A stretch of 64,000 nt of DNA from an uncultured Gammaproteobacteria bacterium (GTDB lineage: Bacteria; Pseudomonadota; Gammaproteobacteria; JAADHQ01), in assembly GCA_947258655.1 (NCBI GenBank), contig CAMYJD010000008.1:1-64000 (forward strand), given 5' to 3'. Both the position numbers and the translations under genes were made by a program. Under the pieces are notes generated by a model that saw only the letters and a program-made list of their open reading frames with translations, did no database searches and was not told where the DNA came from. Positions 39,229 to 48,105 of the stretch are shown piece by piece (position 1 is the stretch's first letter; each line of letters starts with the position of its first letter).

Positions 39229-39900
39229 ATGAAACTTGACTGGTTGCATATCGATAGCGTTTTTCTCGACATGGACGGCACCTTGCTGGACCTGCATTTT
39301 GACAACTATTTCTGGCTCGAACACGTTCCATTACGTTATGCCCAGGCCAATGGCATCGGCGTTGAAGAAGCCAAGCAGGAACTCCTGCCGCGCTACCGCA
39401 AGATTGAAGGGACAATCGAATGGTACTGTATCGATTATTGGAGTAATGAACTGGGTCTGGATATTGCTTTATTAAAGGAAGAAATAGATCATCTGATAGC
39501 AGTTCATCCTCATGTCATTGATTTCCTCGATGCTGTTCGCAGGGCCAGCAAACGCGTCGTCCTGGTCACCAATGCTCACGGCAAGAGCCTGACCCTGAAA
39601 ATGGACCGCACGCAACTGGGTGGTCATTTCGATCGCCTCATTTGTTCGCATGATTTTGGCATTCCCAAGGAACAACCGGATTTCTGGAAGCAGTTACAGC
39701 AGAAAGAACCCTTCGACAGCCAGAAAACACTGTTGGTTGATGATAGCCTGTCGGTGCTACGCTCAGCGGACAGCTATGGCATAAAACACCTGTGCGCAAT
39801 CTATAAACCGGACAGCAAGGCACCGGCCAGGGATATTCTCGAATTCCCGGCGATACACAGTTTTCTGGAAATCATGCCCGCTGTTGTCGAGCGCACGTGA
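39229..39900 (+). CDS. yrfG: HAD-family GMP/IMP nucleotidase (YrfG-like)
   Basis: A 223-residue HAD phosphatase. Motif I is DMDGTLLDL (nucleophile D in FLDMDGT), motif II VLVTNAHG, motif III lysine in FGIPKEQPDFW, and motif IV LLVDDSLSVLRSA. The alpha-helical cap with EGTIEWYCIDYWS matches YrfG, which hydrolyses GMP and IMP in E. coli. Nearness to nudE supports the call. It converges on a small minus-strand gene 9 bases away. Confidence 0.9.
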   Translation: MKLDWLHIDSVFLDMDGTLLDLHFDNYFWLEHVPLRYAQANGIGVEEAKQELLPRYRKIEGTIEWYCIDYWSNELGLDIALLKEEIDHLIAVHPHVIDFLDAVRRASKRVVLVTNAHGKSLTLKMDRTQLGGHFDRLICSHDFGIPKEQPDFWKQLQQKEPFDSQKTLLVDDSLSVLRSADSYGIKHLCAIYKPDSKAPARDILEFPAIHSFLEIMPAVVERT

Positions 39901-39909
39901 ATGAAGATG

Positions 39910-40128
39910 CTAGCGCGAGGCCTGTTGCCTGATGTCGCAGGGCTGGTCATAAACCGACATAATGGCCTGTAATTCCTGCAGCACCATTTGCTTTTCTTCC
40001 GTGCTCAGTCCTGGTAGCGGAACCCCGTCGAGATTCTTCTCCATCGCCGTAATCGTGGCGTAAACCGCCGCACACCCGTTCTGGCACAGGCTTTCCACGC
40101 ATTGTTCAATCTTTAATCTATCGACCAT
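39910..40128 (-). CDS. Small cysteine-containing protein of unknown function
   Basis: A 72-residue protein starting MVDRLKIEQCVESLCQNGC. Three cysteines (C10, C15, C19) lie close together and a fourth is near the C-terminus (DQPCDI). A longer start at 40194 would add 22 hydrophobic, unconserved-looking residues. Similar short proteins are annotated as hypothetical in related gammaproteobacteria as far as I recall; the function is unknown. The cysteine spacing could bind a metal, which is inference. Confidence 0.6.
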   Translation of the reverse strand: MVDRLKIEQCVESLCQNGCAAVYATITAMEKNLDGVPLPGLSTEEKQMVLQELQAIMSVYDQPCDIRQQASR

Positions 40129-40315
40129 AACAACGATCCACTGACACAGGGAAATCCATGTTAATGGATTTATAGCTAAAACGCTAATTATCACTAAACG
40201 AATGATACATGCGGGTATAAGTTATTGTTTACATTTGTTGTTATAATAAATTGCTAATTGAAAATGCTTAAGCATACAATCATTTGGGTATATCATGGTA
40301 CATGACGATGCCCGG

Positions 40316-43300
40316 CTAAACGCTTTTCCATTGCTGCGCCAGGCGCTTCGCCGACACCGGATACGCGGTTTTCAACTCCTGTGCAAACAGCGACACGCGG
40401 AACTCTTCCAGCATCCAGCGGAATTTTTCCAGCTCGGGATTTTGCTGCCCCTGCGTACCCTGCGCTTGCACATAATCCAGATACGGCCGCCAGAATACAT
40501 TAAGCTCATTCAGCAAACGCGCATCACGATCGGCATGGCTGCCGAGCTTGTCGAGCCGTAGTTGTACGGCTTTCACATAACGCGGGTAATGGCTGAGGTT
40601 TTCATAGTCTGTGTGCCTGAGAAAGCCGCTGTAGAACAGCTGTTGCAGCTGCGCACGTATATCGGCCACCACTTTAAGCCACGAAGGCTGGATTGCATTA
40701 CCCAGACGTTTGTTTACCTGATGAAACTGCGTCAGCATCTCCAGCACCAGTGCTGACACCTCGTTGACTACCGTGACCAGGTTCTTGCGCGCCTGTTCTG
40801 CGCGATGGTCGAATGCCTCCTTGCTGCGAATAATACTGTCATCCAGGCCCAGTGCGCGATAAACAGACAAATAGATAATATCCTCTTTCAATGCATCGCA
40901 TTGACCGATAGGCGCATAATACAGGCAGGCCTGCTTGATCCCGGGAATGTGTTTACGAACATACTCCGTGTCTTTGCTATGCACGGCCTGGAACAGGTAA
41001 ACAAGTGCATTACGCGTTTCACGCTCGGCCTCCCCGGCCTGGTCCATCGACTTCAGTGACAGTTTGCCATTGCTCTCGACCAGGGCCGGATAGGAAAGCA
41101 GTTTGATCCCCATACGCTCCACCTGTACGCATTCGGCAAGATCACCAAAATCCCATGCAGTGATATTGCTATCCTTCTTTTCCAGCGTCTGTGTTTGCGC
41201 ATGTTTCGTAAAAGACGCCCTGGCCCTGCCCCGCAACTTCTCCTGTAACGCTGCCAGATCCCGACTCTGATCGATGAGACTACCGTCAGCATCAACAACT
41301 TGAAAGTTCATGCGCAAATGCAGCGGCAACCTGTCGCTTTGCCATAACGATGATTCCAGCTTGACGCCGGTCATGCGCTGCAAATGACTGCTGAACTGTT
41401 CGAGTAAACGCTGCTTTCCAGGCTGCAGTGCATGGAGACAGGCGCGCGCATATTCAGGTGCCGGAACAAAATTACGCCGCAGGCTCTTGGGCAATGTCTT
41501 GATCAGATGCACAAGTTTCTCCTCCAACATACCGGGCACCAGCCAGTCAAAATCCTGTGCCTGCAACTGGTTCAGAATCATCAGTGGCACCTTTGCCGTG
41601 ACTCCATCATCCGTCTCACCCGGCGCAAAGTGATAATGCAATGGCACTTGTAGGCCGCGTATGGACAGGCAATCCGGCCAGGCATCGGCACTCACAGTGG
41701 ACGCGTGCTCCTGGAGCAGCTCGTCCAGGCTTATATCCAGCAGCTCCGGCTGCTTCTTTTTCTGTTGCCGCCACCATTTTTCGAAGGCCGGCTGGCTGTA
41801 GATATTGCCAGGAATACGCCGATCATAAAATGCAAACAGGGCCTGCTCGTCCTGCATGATGTCGCGCCGACGTGTCTTGTCCTCCAGCACCTGCACCTGC
41901 TGCATCAATTCCATATTATGGCGAAAGAATTTTTCCCGCGTCCTGAAGTCCCCCTGCACCAGCGCACTGCGGATAAACAACTCACGCGACAAAACGGGAT
42001 CGATGGCACCGTAATTGACCTTGCGATTGCTGATCAACGTAAGGCCATACAGCGTCAGCTTCTCTCTCGCTGTGACCTGGCCGGGCCGGGCCTGCCAGCC
42101 AGGCTCACTATAGCTGTACTTGATCAGGTGTGGAGCCACCTGCTCGAGCCATTGCGGCTTGATTGTGGCAACAGTCCGTGCATACAGACGACTGGTCTCG
42201 ATGATCTCGGCCGCCATCAACCATTTTGGCTTTTGTTTACTCAGGCCGGAGCCGGGAAAGATCATGAATTTCTTACCATGGCTGCCCTGGTATTCACGCC
42301 CTTCGCTATTAAAGCCGATATTACTGACCAGGCCCGCCAATAATGCACGCAGCACCGACTCGTCCGCAGCATCTTCGCTGTTCAACTGCATGCCCATTTC
42401 CTTGACCTGATGACTGATTTGCAGATGCAGCTCACGCCATTCCTGCATACGGCGTGCGGCCAGATAATGCTGGTGACAAAGCTTGCGCAACTTGTTATGC
42501 GATAATTGCCTTTTGTGTTCGTTATAGAAGGCCCACAGGTTCAACAGCGCCCTGAAATCGGATGTTTCATCGCTGAACTTTTTGTGCGCCTCGTCGGCCT
42601 TTTGCTGCGCATCCAGAGGGCGCTCACGCGGGTCCTGGATCTCCAGCGCACAGACAATGATCAGGATTTCCTTCAGGCATCCCTCTTTGCGCGCTTGCAG
42701 GATCATACGCGCCAGGCGTGGATCGATCGACAAGCGTGCCATCTCCCTGCCAAGGCGGGTCAGTTGGCGCTCGCCGTCGACAGCACCAAGCTCGAACAAC
42801 AAACGATAACCATCATTGATAAAACGACGATCAGGCGGGTCCATAAATGGAAATGCTTCAACATCACCAAGGCCCAGGGTTTTCATGTTGAGGATAACCG
42901 AGGCCAGACTGGTGCGTTGTATCTCGGGTTCGGTGAACTGCGGGCGCAGGTGAAAATCTTCCTCATCATAAAGACGAATACAGACACCGGCACTGACGCG
43001 CCCGCAACGCCCCTTGCGCTGATTGGCCGAGGCCTGCGATACCTTTTCTATCGGCAAGCGCTGCACCTTGCTGCGGTAACTGTAACGACTGATGCGGGCC
43101 AGACCCGGATCTATCACATAACGTATGCCCGGCACGGTCAGTGACGTCTCGGCAACATTCGTGGCCAATACGATGCGTCTGCGGGAATGCGCCTGGAACA
43201 CACGCCCCTGTTCCGCCACCGACAGGCGCGAAAACAACGGCAGGATCTCGGTAGCGCGGGGATGATGCTTGCGCAGGGCCTCGGCCATGTCACGAATCTC

Positions 43301-44215
43301 GCGTTCACCGGACAGAAAGATCAACACGTCGCCCTGATCGATACGCGCCAGTTCATCGACTGCCGCCAGTACCGCTTCTTGCATCTGCAGGTCCTGCTCG
43401 TCCGGATCTTCGCTGTGTAACGGACGATAGCGGACCTCGACCGGATAACTGCGACCACTGACCTCGATCACCGGGGCATCATGAAAGTGGCGGGAAAACT
43501 TTTCTGTCGCGATCGTCGCCGATGTAATGATTAGTTTCAATTCGGGTCGTCGCAGCAGTAACTGTTGCAGATAGCCGAGGATAAAATCGATATTCAGACT
43601 GCGTTCATGCGCCTCGTCGATAATCAATGTGTCGTATTGCAACAGATCGCGGTCGGACTGGATCTCGGCCAGCAAAATACCGTCGGTCATCAATTTAATC
43701 CGCGTTTGCGGACGCACCTGGTCATGGAAACGCACCTGGTAACCGACCACGTTGCCCAGCTCGCTGCGCATCTCATCGGCAATACGCTGGGCCACGCTAC
43801 GCGCGGCGATACGTCGGGGCTGGGTATGACCGATACGCCCGAGCACACCGCGCCCCAGCTCATGACAAATCTTGGGTATTTGGGTGGTCTTGCCCGAACC
43901 GGTTTCACCGGCCAGGATCACGACCTGTGCACGCGCAATCGCGGCGGCGATTTCATCGCGTTTCTGTGAGACAGGCAGTTCATCGGGATAGTCAGGCACG
44001 CTATCCAGCGCTGTACGCATGGCCTTGAGCTGCAAGGACGCCTGTATGGCCTGATCTAACTTGTCGAGCGCACGATCGGCCGCTTTACCGGCGTCCAGCC
44101 TCTTTTTAATATACGCCAGTTGTTTATGTAGCGCAGGCCGATCAGCATACAGGCATTGGTCGATCTGCGCTGCGCGGTCGCGCAGCGCAGCATGGTCTGG
44201 AATTGAATCGTTCAA
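40316..44215 (-). CDS. hrpA: ATP-dependent RNA helicase HrpA
   Basis: A 1299-residue DEAH-box helicase of full HrpA length; the E. coli protein resolves stalled ribosomes. Motif I is GETGSGKTTQIPKI, II IIDEAHERSLNIDFILGYL, III SATI, and VI ANQRKGRCGRVSAGVCIRLY. The helicase-associated domain, OB fold and the long C-terminal DUF3418 region follow. The 187 bases downstream toward the small gene hold no further gene. Confidence 0.97.
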   Translation of the reverse strand: MNDSIPDHAALRDRAAQIDQCLYADRPALHKQLAYIKKRLDAGKAADRALDKLDQAIQASLQLKAMRTALDSVPDYPDELPVSQKRDEIAAAIARAQVVILAGETGSGKTTQIPKICHELGRGVLGRIGHTQPRRIAARSVAQRIADEMRSELGNVVGYQVRFHDQVRPQTRIKLMTDGILLAEIQSDRDLLQYDTLIIDEAHERSLNIDFILGYLQQLLLRRPELKLIITSATIATEKFSRHFHDAPVIEVSGRSYPVEVRYRPLHSEDPDEQDLQMQEAVLAAVDELARIDQGDVLIFLSGEREIRDMAEALRKHHPRATEILPLFSRLSVAEQGRVFQAHSRRRIVLATNVAETSLTVPGIRYVIDPGLARISRYSYRSKVQRLPIEKVSQASANQRKGRCGRVSAGVCIRLYDEEDFHLRPQFTEPEIQRTSLASVILNMKTLGLGDVEAFPFMDPPDRRFINDGYRLLFELGAVDGERQLTRLGREMARLSIDPRLARMILQARKEGCLKEILIIVCALEIQDPRERPLDAQQKADEAHKKFSDETSDFRALLNLWAFYNEHKRQLSHNKLRKLCHQHYLAARRMQEWRELHLQISHQVKEMGMQLNSEDAADESVLRALLAGLVSNIGFNSEGREYQGSHGKKFMIFPGSGLSKQKPKWLMAAEIIETSRLYARTVATIKPQWLEQVAPHLIKYSYSEPGWQARPGQVTAREKLTLYGLTLISNRKVNYGAIDPVLSRELFIRSALVQGDFRTREKFFRHNMELMQQVQVLEDKTRRRDIMQDEQALFAFYDRRIPGNIYSQPAFEKWWRQQKKKQPELLDISLDELLQEHASTVSADAWPDCLSIRGLQVPLHYHFAPGETDDGVTAKVPLMILNQLQAQDFDWLVPGMLEEKLVHLIKTLPKSLRRNFVPAPEYARACLHALQPGKQRLLEQFSSHLQRMTGVKLESSLWQSDRLPLHLRMNFQVVDADGSLIDQSRDLAALQEKLRGRARASFTKHAQTQTLEKKDSNITAWDFGDLAECVQVERMGIKLLSYPALVESNGKLSLKSMDQAGEAERETRNALVYLFQAVHSKDTEYVRKHIPGIKQACLYYAPIGQCDALKEDIIYLSVYRALGLDDSIIRSKEAFDHRAEQARKNLVTVVNEVSALVLEMLTQFHQVNKRLGNAIQPSWLKVVADIRAQLQQLFYSGFLRHTDYENLSHYPRYVKAVQLRLDKLGSHADRDARLLNELNVFWRPYLDYVQAQGTQGQQNPELEKFRWMLEEFRVSLFAQELKTAYPVSAKRLAQQWKSV

Positions 44216-44289
44216 ACGGATTGTCTTTGCTCAGTTACAAGTACAGTAACGCTATATTAACGTATATTACAGCAGTTGCGGGTGCGGTC

Positions 44290-44793
44290 TTAATCCAGCG
44301 GCGTTTGCAGGCGCACGCGGCCATGCTGGTCCAGCACCCGGATGCCCTTGTAATGTTGTCGCGGTATTGCCATTAACAGGCAGGGACTGGTCAAGGCCTG
44401 GGTCAGCATCATGCCCTGGGCCGGGATATTCCATGTTACCGGCAACACGGCCCAACCGTCCTGCAGCAAGGCCTTATCAGCAAGGCCGAGACTGTATCCG
44501 CCGGTGCGCTTCCTGCCCATGGACACAAGCACGATCAGGTCGCGGGCAAAAGCAGACCTGAACTGGTCATCCACACCATGTCCGCTGCTGCGAGCGATAC
44601 CTGCCAGGACCCGATCCAGCTGTTGGTCTGTGGTGATGACCGTTAGTGACGCTTGCGAAGATGTTGCAGCACAATGCACGGATGACAACAGCTGGCGCGC
44701 CGCCAGCCTTTCCGTCTCTGGGGCATGGCCCGAACCGGCACAAGCAGACAATGCCATCAGCACAACGGGTAGCAACAGTCTATGTAAATGCAT
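44290..44793 (-). CDS. PrcB-like lipoprotein
   Basis: A 167-residue lipoprotein: start at 44793 has AAGGA 5 bases upstream, and LMALSACAGSG is a lipobox. The C-terminal half shows the PrcB_C pattern: VLVSMGRKRTGGYSLGL, then WNIPAQGMMLTQALTSPCLLMAIPR. In Treponema denticola PrcB is a lipoprotein that stabilises the subtilisin-like protease PrtP in the dentilisin complex. Here the gene lies 38 bases after a subtilase gene, so the protein may accompany that protease. Partnership is inferred from order and families. Confidence 0.8.
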   Translation of the reverse strand: MHLHRLLLPVVLMALSACAGSGHAPETERLAARQLLSSVHCAATSSQASLTVITTDQQLDRVLAGIARSSGHGVDDQFRSAFARDLIVLVSMGRKRTGGYSLGLADKALLQDGWAVLPVTWNIPAQGMMLTQALTSPCLLMAIPRQHYKGIRVLDQHGRVRLQTPLD

Positions 44794-44831
44794 GTCGTTC
44801 CTTACGCTCAACGGACGGACCAATAACCATA

Positions 44832-47498
44832 TCAGGGCTGTATGCGCTTGAGCGCTATTCCTCGCACAGGCACTCCGGAAGTCGACGCACCGAGCAATGT
44901 ATTACTGGTAAAGTTGGCATCGAAGCGGGTCAGAAAATCGGCAGCGACCAGATCGGCATTCAAAATAAAGGTATTACTGCTGAACGATGCATCCGGATAA
45001 AAACCGCAAGCCTCACCCGGGTCACAGATGGCCCCGTCATTGTTCAGATCGGTACCCGCATAGACCTGGTACTCGCCGGCATCGACGTCATCAAACTGAT
45101 AATTATACACACCACTATTCACGTTGTCGGTAACTTGCTTGAGCACAGATGAAGTGGCGGGATCATATAGCAGGAAATAATGCAAACCGGCATCTTCCTC
45201 CGGTGCCACTGCCGAGGTCACCTGCATGACGACCGGGACACTGACGCTATTGACCGATGACGCAATATTGATTGTCGCCAGATAGGTTTCGTTGACCAGG
45301 CCTGTACGATTAACACGGAAAGTATAGTCTCCCAGACCCGTGCCATTGGCCGGCGGGTCATAGGACAACCAGCTACCCGTACCGCCGGTATCGACCGTGA
45401 CCGTTATTCCCGTCAACGGGGTTGCACCACTGCCGGTGTCGCGCAGTGTCAATGACAGGTTCGTCGTACCCACGCCAAAATTCAGTGCACATTGTGAAAC
45501 GGCCAGAAACGGATCATCCGCCAGGTTTAATTGATTATCGTTCAGTTGCTGCGCTGTCTGCACGGCCTTCAGCGCATCAATCATGCCATAGCCATACTGG
45601 TCATCCCTGCCGGCCGCACCCAGATCTTCGATAATCAAACCACTTTTCAATGCATTCTCAAACTGTGCAGGCGTCAGGCCGGGATAGACTGACTTCATCA
45701 ATGCGGCCACGCCGGCAATATGCGGCGCCGCCATCGATGTGCCCTGCTTCAGCCCGTAGGTAAATGTCACTGGCGGCGAGATATCGGAGCCCACGGTACT
45801 CATGACACTATCGGCACCATCGCCACCCGGTGCGGCAACATCGACAAAGCAGTTGAAATTCGAGTACGAGGCCCTTGCCTTGTCCCGCGCCAGCGCACTG
45901 ACCGAGATCACGGCATCATCATAGGATGCCGGGAACTCGGGCACACTGGATGATCCATTGCCGGCCGCGGCAACAATAATCACACCGGCATCACGTGCCT
46001 GCTTGTAGGCATCGGGGGTAGCACCGGAACCACCGGGCCCACCCAGACTCAGGTTAATGATATCGGCCTTTTGTGCAGGCACGGTCCCGGAATCATTGGG
46101 CAGGCCGGCGGCATACAATACGGCCTGCTCGACATCATAGGCGGTTCCGGAACCACCCAGGCCGAGCGCGCGCAGCGGCATGACCCTGACATTCCAGCCA
46201 ATCCCGGCAACACCGACGGCATTATTGGTTTCAGCGGCGATGATGCCTGCCACATGGGTACCGTGAAAGCTGCTGGCGGAACCCAGACTGCGGTCTCCCG
46301 GATCGTTCGGGTCGGAGTCGATGTCCTCGATAATGCCGGCGCTTTGACCGTCTGCCGCGATGGACGGATCACGGATAAAATCAAAGCCGGGCACGAGTTT
46401 ATTGGCAAGATCAGGGTGGTTGAGTAACACCCCGGTATCAACCGCCGCGACGATAACATTTGCCGACCCTGTGCTGACATCCCATGCCGCGGGCAGGTTG
46501 ATCAATGGGAAATGCCACTGTGAGGCATAATCGGGGTCGTTCGGAATCGCCGCGGCCCGATAGATATGGTTCAGACGCACGCTATCGACATCGGCGCGTT
46601 GTTTCAGCGCCTCGACGGTGCGGATCGTGTCCAGCTTACGCTGCAATGCGGAAACAGTGTTTGCAGTATGTTGCGCAATACCGAGACCTGGAGCCTTGTT
46701 AGCAGCGGATGGCGGCGCGCTATCGACAAGACGCATCAGCATGCTGCGCCCGGGTGCGCCACTGACCGCCTTCAGGCCCACCGCTTGCGCACGCATCTCC
46801 AGACTGTCTGTGCTCACACCGGCCGGAAGGACCGTATCCCTGAACCTGACAATAACCTCACCCGGGACAAAATCCCTGGCCAACAGGTCGTTGTCCGAAG
46901 CGGCCAGGGACAGACCGGCCGTCAATGTATAATTACTGACTCCAGCAATGGCCCTGACCTCGATATAGAAGGCTCGGGAGCCGGAAAAACTGCCCGGTAC
47001 CGTGATGCTCTCGTTCTGCCCGACCCCCAGTTGCGGCCTGGCCAGTTCATTCTGCCCGCTGTCATACAGGATCAGGTCCAGGTCCGCAATTTGACTGGCC
47101 AGCTTCAGGCCGACAACCTGACCGGCAAACAATTGCACCTGGAAAAAGTCCGTTGTATCGCCGACAGATGCAAAGTTGCTATTGCTCAGGCCCGAGCCTG
47201 TAACACTAGCAAAACCTCCGAGCGTCACCGGATTGGGCAGATCTTGCGCATCGGCAAAGGTATCGTTACTATCAAAAGCATAGTCAGGATCATTGACATC
47301 ACTGTCTATGCGCGAAGTGCTGACCGGTGTAACCGTGCCCGCGACCGTGTATGGGCCAGGATCCGGCGGCGCAGCACCACCGCCACCACCCCCACAGGCG
47401 TTCAGAATAAACACAGATAACATCCCGCAGAGCGGTAGCCATTTTCTGCTGGTGAAAAAATTTCCAATGAGTTGTGACAAGTTAAATGATTTACGCAT
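44832..47498 (-). CDS. Lipoprotein S8 (subtilisin-like) serine peptidase
   Basis: An 888-residue secreted protease. The lipobox is FILNACGGGG with C35, then a glycine/proline linker. Residues about 65-198 resemble a pre-peptidase (PPC-type) beta domain; about 205-315 look like an inhibitor propeptide; the peptidase covers about 330-660 with D354 (AAVDTGV), H412 (FHGTHVAG) and S588 (GTSMAAPHIAG). The C-terminal 200 residues are beta-sandwich like, with ...YLATINIASS and a second domain DADAG-type VDAGEYQVYAGTDLNNDG. Likely tethered to the outer membrane. The PrcB-like lipoprotein gene follows. Confidence 0.92.
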   Translation of the reverse strand: MRKSFNLSQLIGNFFTSRKWLPLCGMLSVFILNACGGGGGGAAPPDPGPYTVAGTVTPVSTSRIDSDVNDPDYAFDSNDTFADAQDLPNPVTLGGFASVTGSGLSNSNFASVGDTTDFFQVQLFAGQVVGLKLASQIADLDLILYDSGQNELARPQLGVGQNESITVPGSFSGSRAFYIEVRAIAGVSNYTLTAGLSLAASDNDLLARDFVPGEVIVRFRDTVLPAGVSTDSLEMRAQAVGLKAVSGAPGRSMLMRLVDSAPPSAANKAPGLGIAQHTANTVSALQRKLDTIRTVEALKQRADVDSVRLNHIYRAAAIPNDPDYASQWHFPLINLPAAWDVSTGSANVIVAAVDTGVLLNHPDLANKLVPGFDFIRDPSIAADGQSAGIIEDIDSDPNDPGDRSLGSASSFHGTHVAGIIAAETNNAVGVAGIGWNVRVMPLRALGLGGSGTAYDVEQAVLYAAGLPNDSGTVPAQKADIINLSLGGPGGSGATPDAYKQARDAGVIIVAAAGNGSSSVPEFPASYDDAVISVSALARDKARASYSNFNCFVDVAAPGGDGADSVMSTVGSDISPPVTFTYGLKQGTSMAAPHIAGVAALMKSVYPGLTPAQFENALKSGLIIEDLGAAGRDDQYGYGMIDALKAVQTAQQLNDNQLNLADDPFLAVSQCALNFGVGTTNLSLTLRDTGSGATPLTGITVTVDTGGTGSWLSYDPPANGTGLGDYTFRVNRTGLVNETYLATINIASSVNSVSVPVVMQVTSAVAPEEDAGLHYFLLYDPATSSVLKQVTDNVNSGVYNYQFDDVDAGEYQVYAGTDLNNDGAICDPGEACGFYPDASFSSNTFILNADLVAADFLTRFDANFTSNTLLGASTSGVPVRGIALKRIQP

Positions 47499-47779
47499 AA
47501 TTTACGCCGTTTTGTGCATCCATGACATTATAATTAGTGGGCCACCATGTTAGCGTAGATGACGACCCGACTCTATTGATTATATATTAACGGCGTGCAC
47601 CATAAAACAATGACTATGGTGTCACAATTAATTATCAAGTTATAGAAAAGTGATGATTTTGTTAATATTTTCGAGGGCTTCCCGCAACGCTCGGGATTGT
47701 GGGACGACTGACAATGGATGCTCTGTATTGCTGCAATAGCGCTGCAATCATAACTGACTGCATAGCGCGAAGGCGGTAT
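47499..47779. other. Intergenic region without a recognisable gene
   Basis: The 281 bases upstream of the subtilase gene and after the DUF2288 gene are AT-rich between 47570 and 47670, where the subtilase promoter probably lies. An imperfect CCCGCAAC...GTGGGA stem is seen near 47680-47703. Nothing protein-like is visible. Confidence 0.4.
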
Positions 47780-48091
47780 TTATACGATCTCCTGGATCAG
47801 CACCCAGGGCGCCGCGACCACGGCCCAGAAGCGCGGCTGGCGCAGGGTCCAGTCCTTGGCATCCTGTTCATCCGCATGTGCGATTTGCGCTGAGCTCATC
47901 CATTGATTCACCGCCTCCTGGTTATCTTCAACAACGGCGGCTGCCACCTCGATCAGGTCGAGGTCGGACGCGACCCTGACCACGACACCACGGGCAAAAT
48001 GCCGCTCCAGCTCCGGCCACGCCAACTGCCCCGTCTGTGCGTTGAGCATGGTACACAGTTCTTCGTGTGTATGCTCCGTGTCGTTATCCAT
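47780..48091 (-). CDS. DUF2288 protein
   Basis: A 103-residue cytoplasmic protein, start at 48091 chosen for AGGAG 5 bases before the ATG; an alternative ATG at 48109 overlaps the sulP stop as ATGA. It carries the DUF2288 pattern: ELERHFARGVVVRVASDLDLIEVAAAVVEDN, then WMSSAQIAHA and FWAVVAAPWVLIQE. The family's function is unknown. It follows the SulP transporter gene directly, so it is probably cotranscribed and may act with it. Confidence 0.85.
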   Translation of the reverse strand: MDNDTEHTHEELCTMLNAQTGQLAWPELERHFARGVVVRVASDLDLIEVAAAVVEDNQEAVNQWMSSAQIAHADEQDAKDWTLRQPRFWAVVAAPWVLIQEIV

Positions 48092-48105
48092 CCCTTCTCC
48101 TGCTG

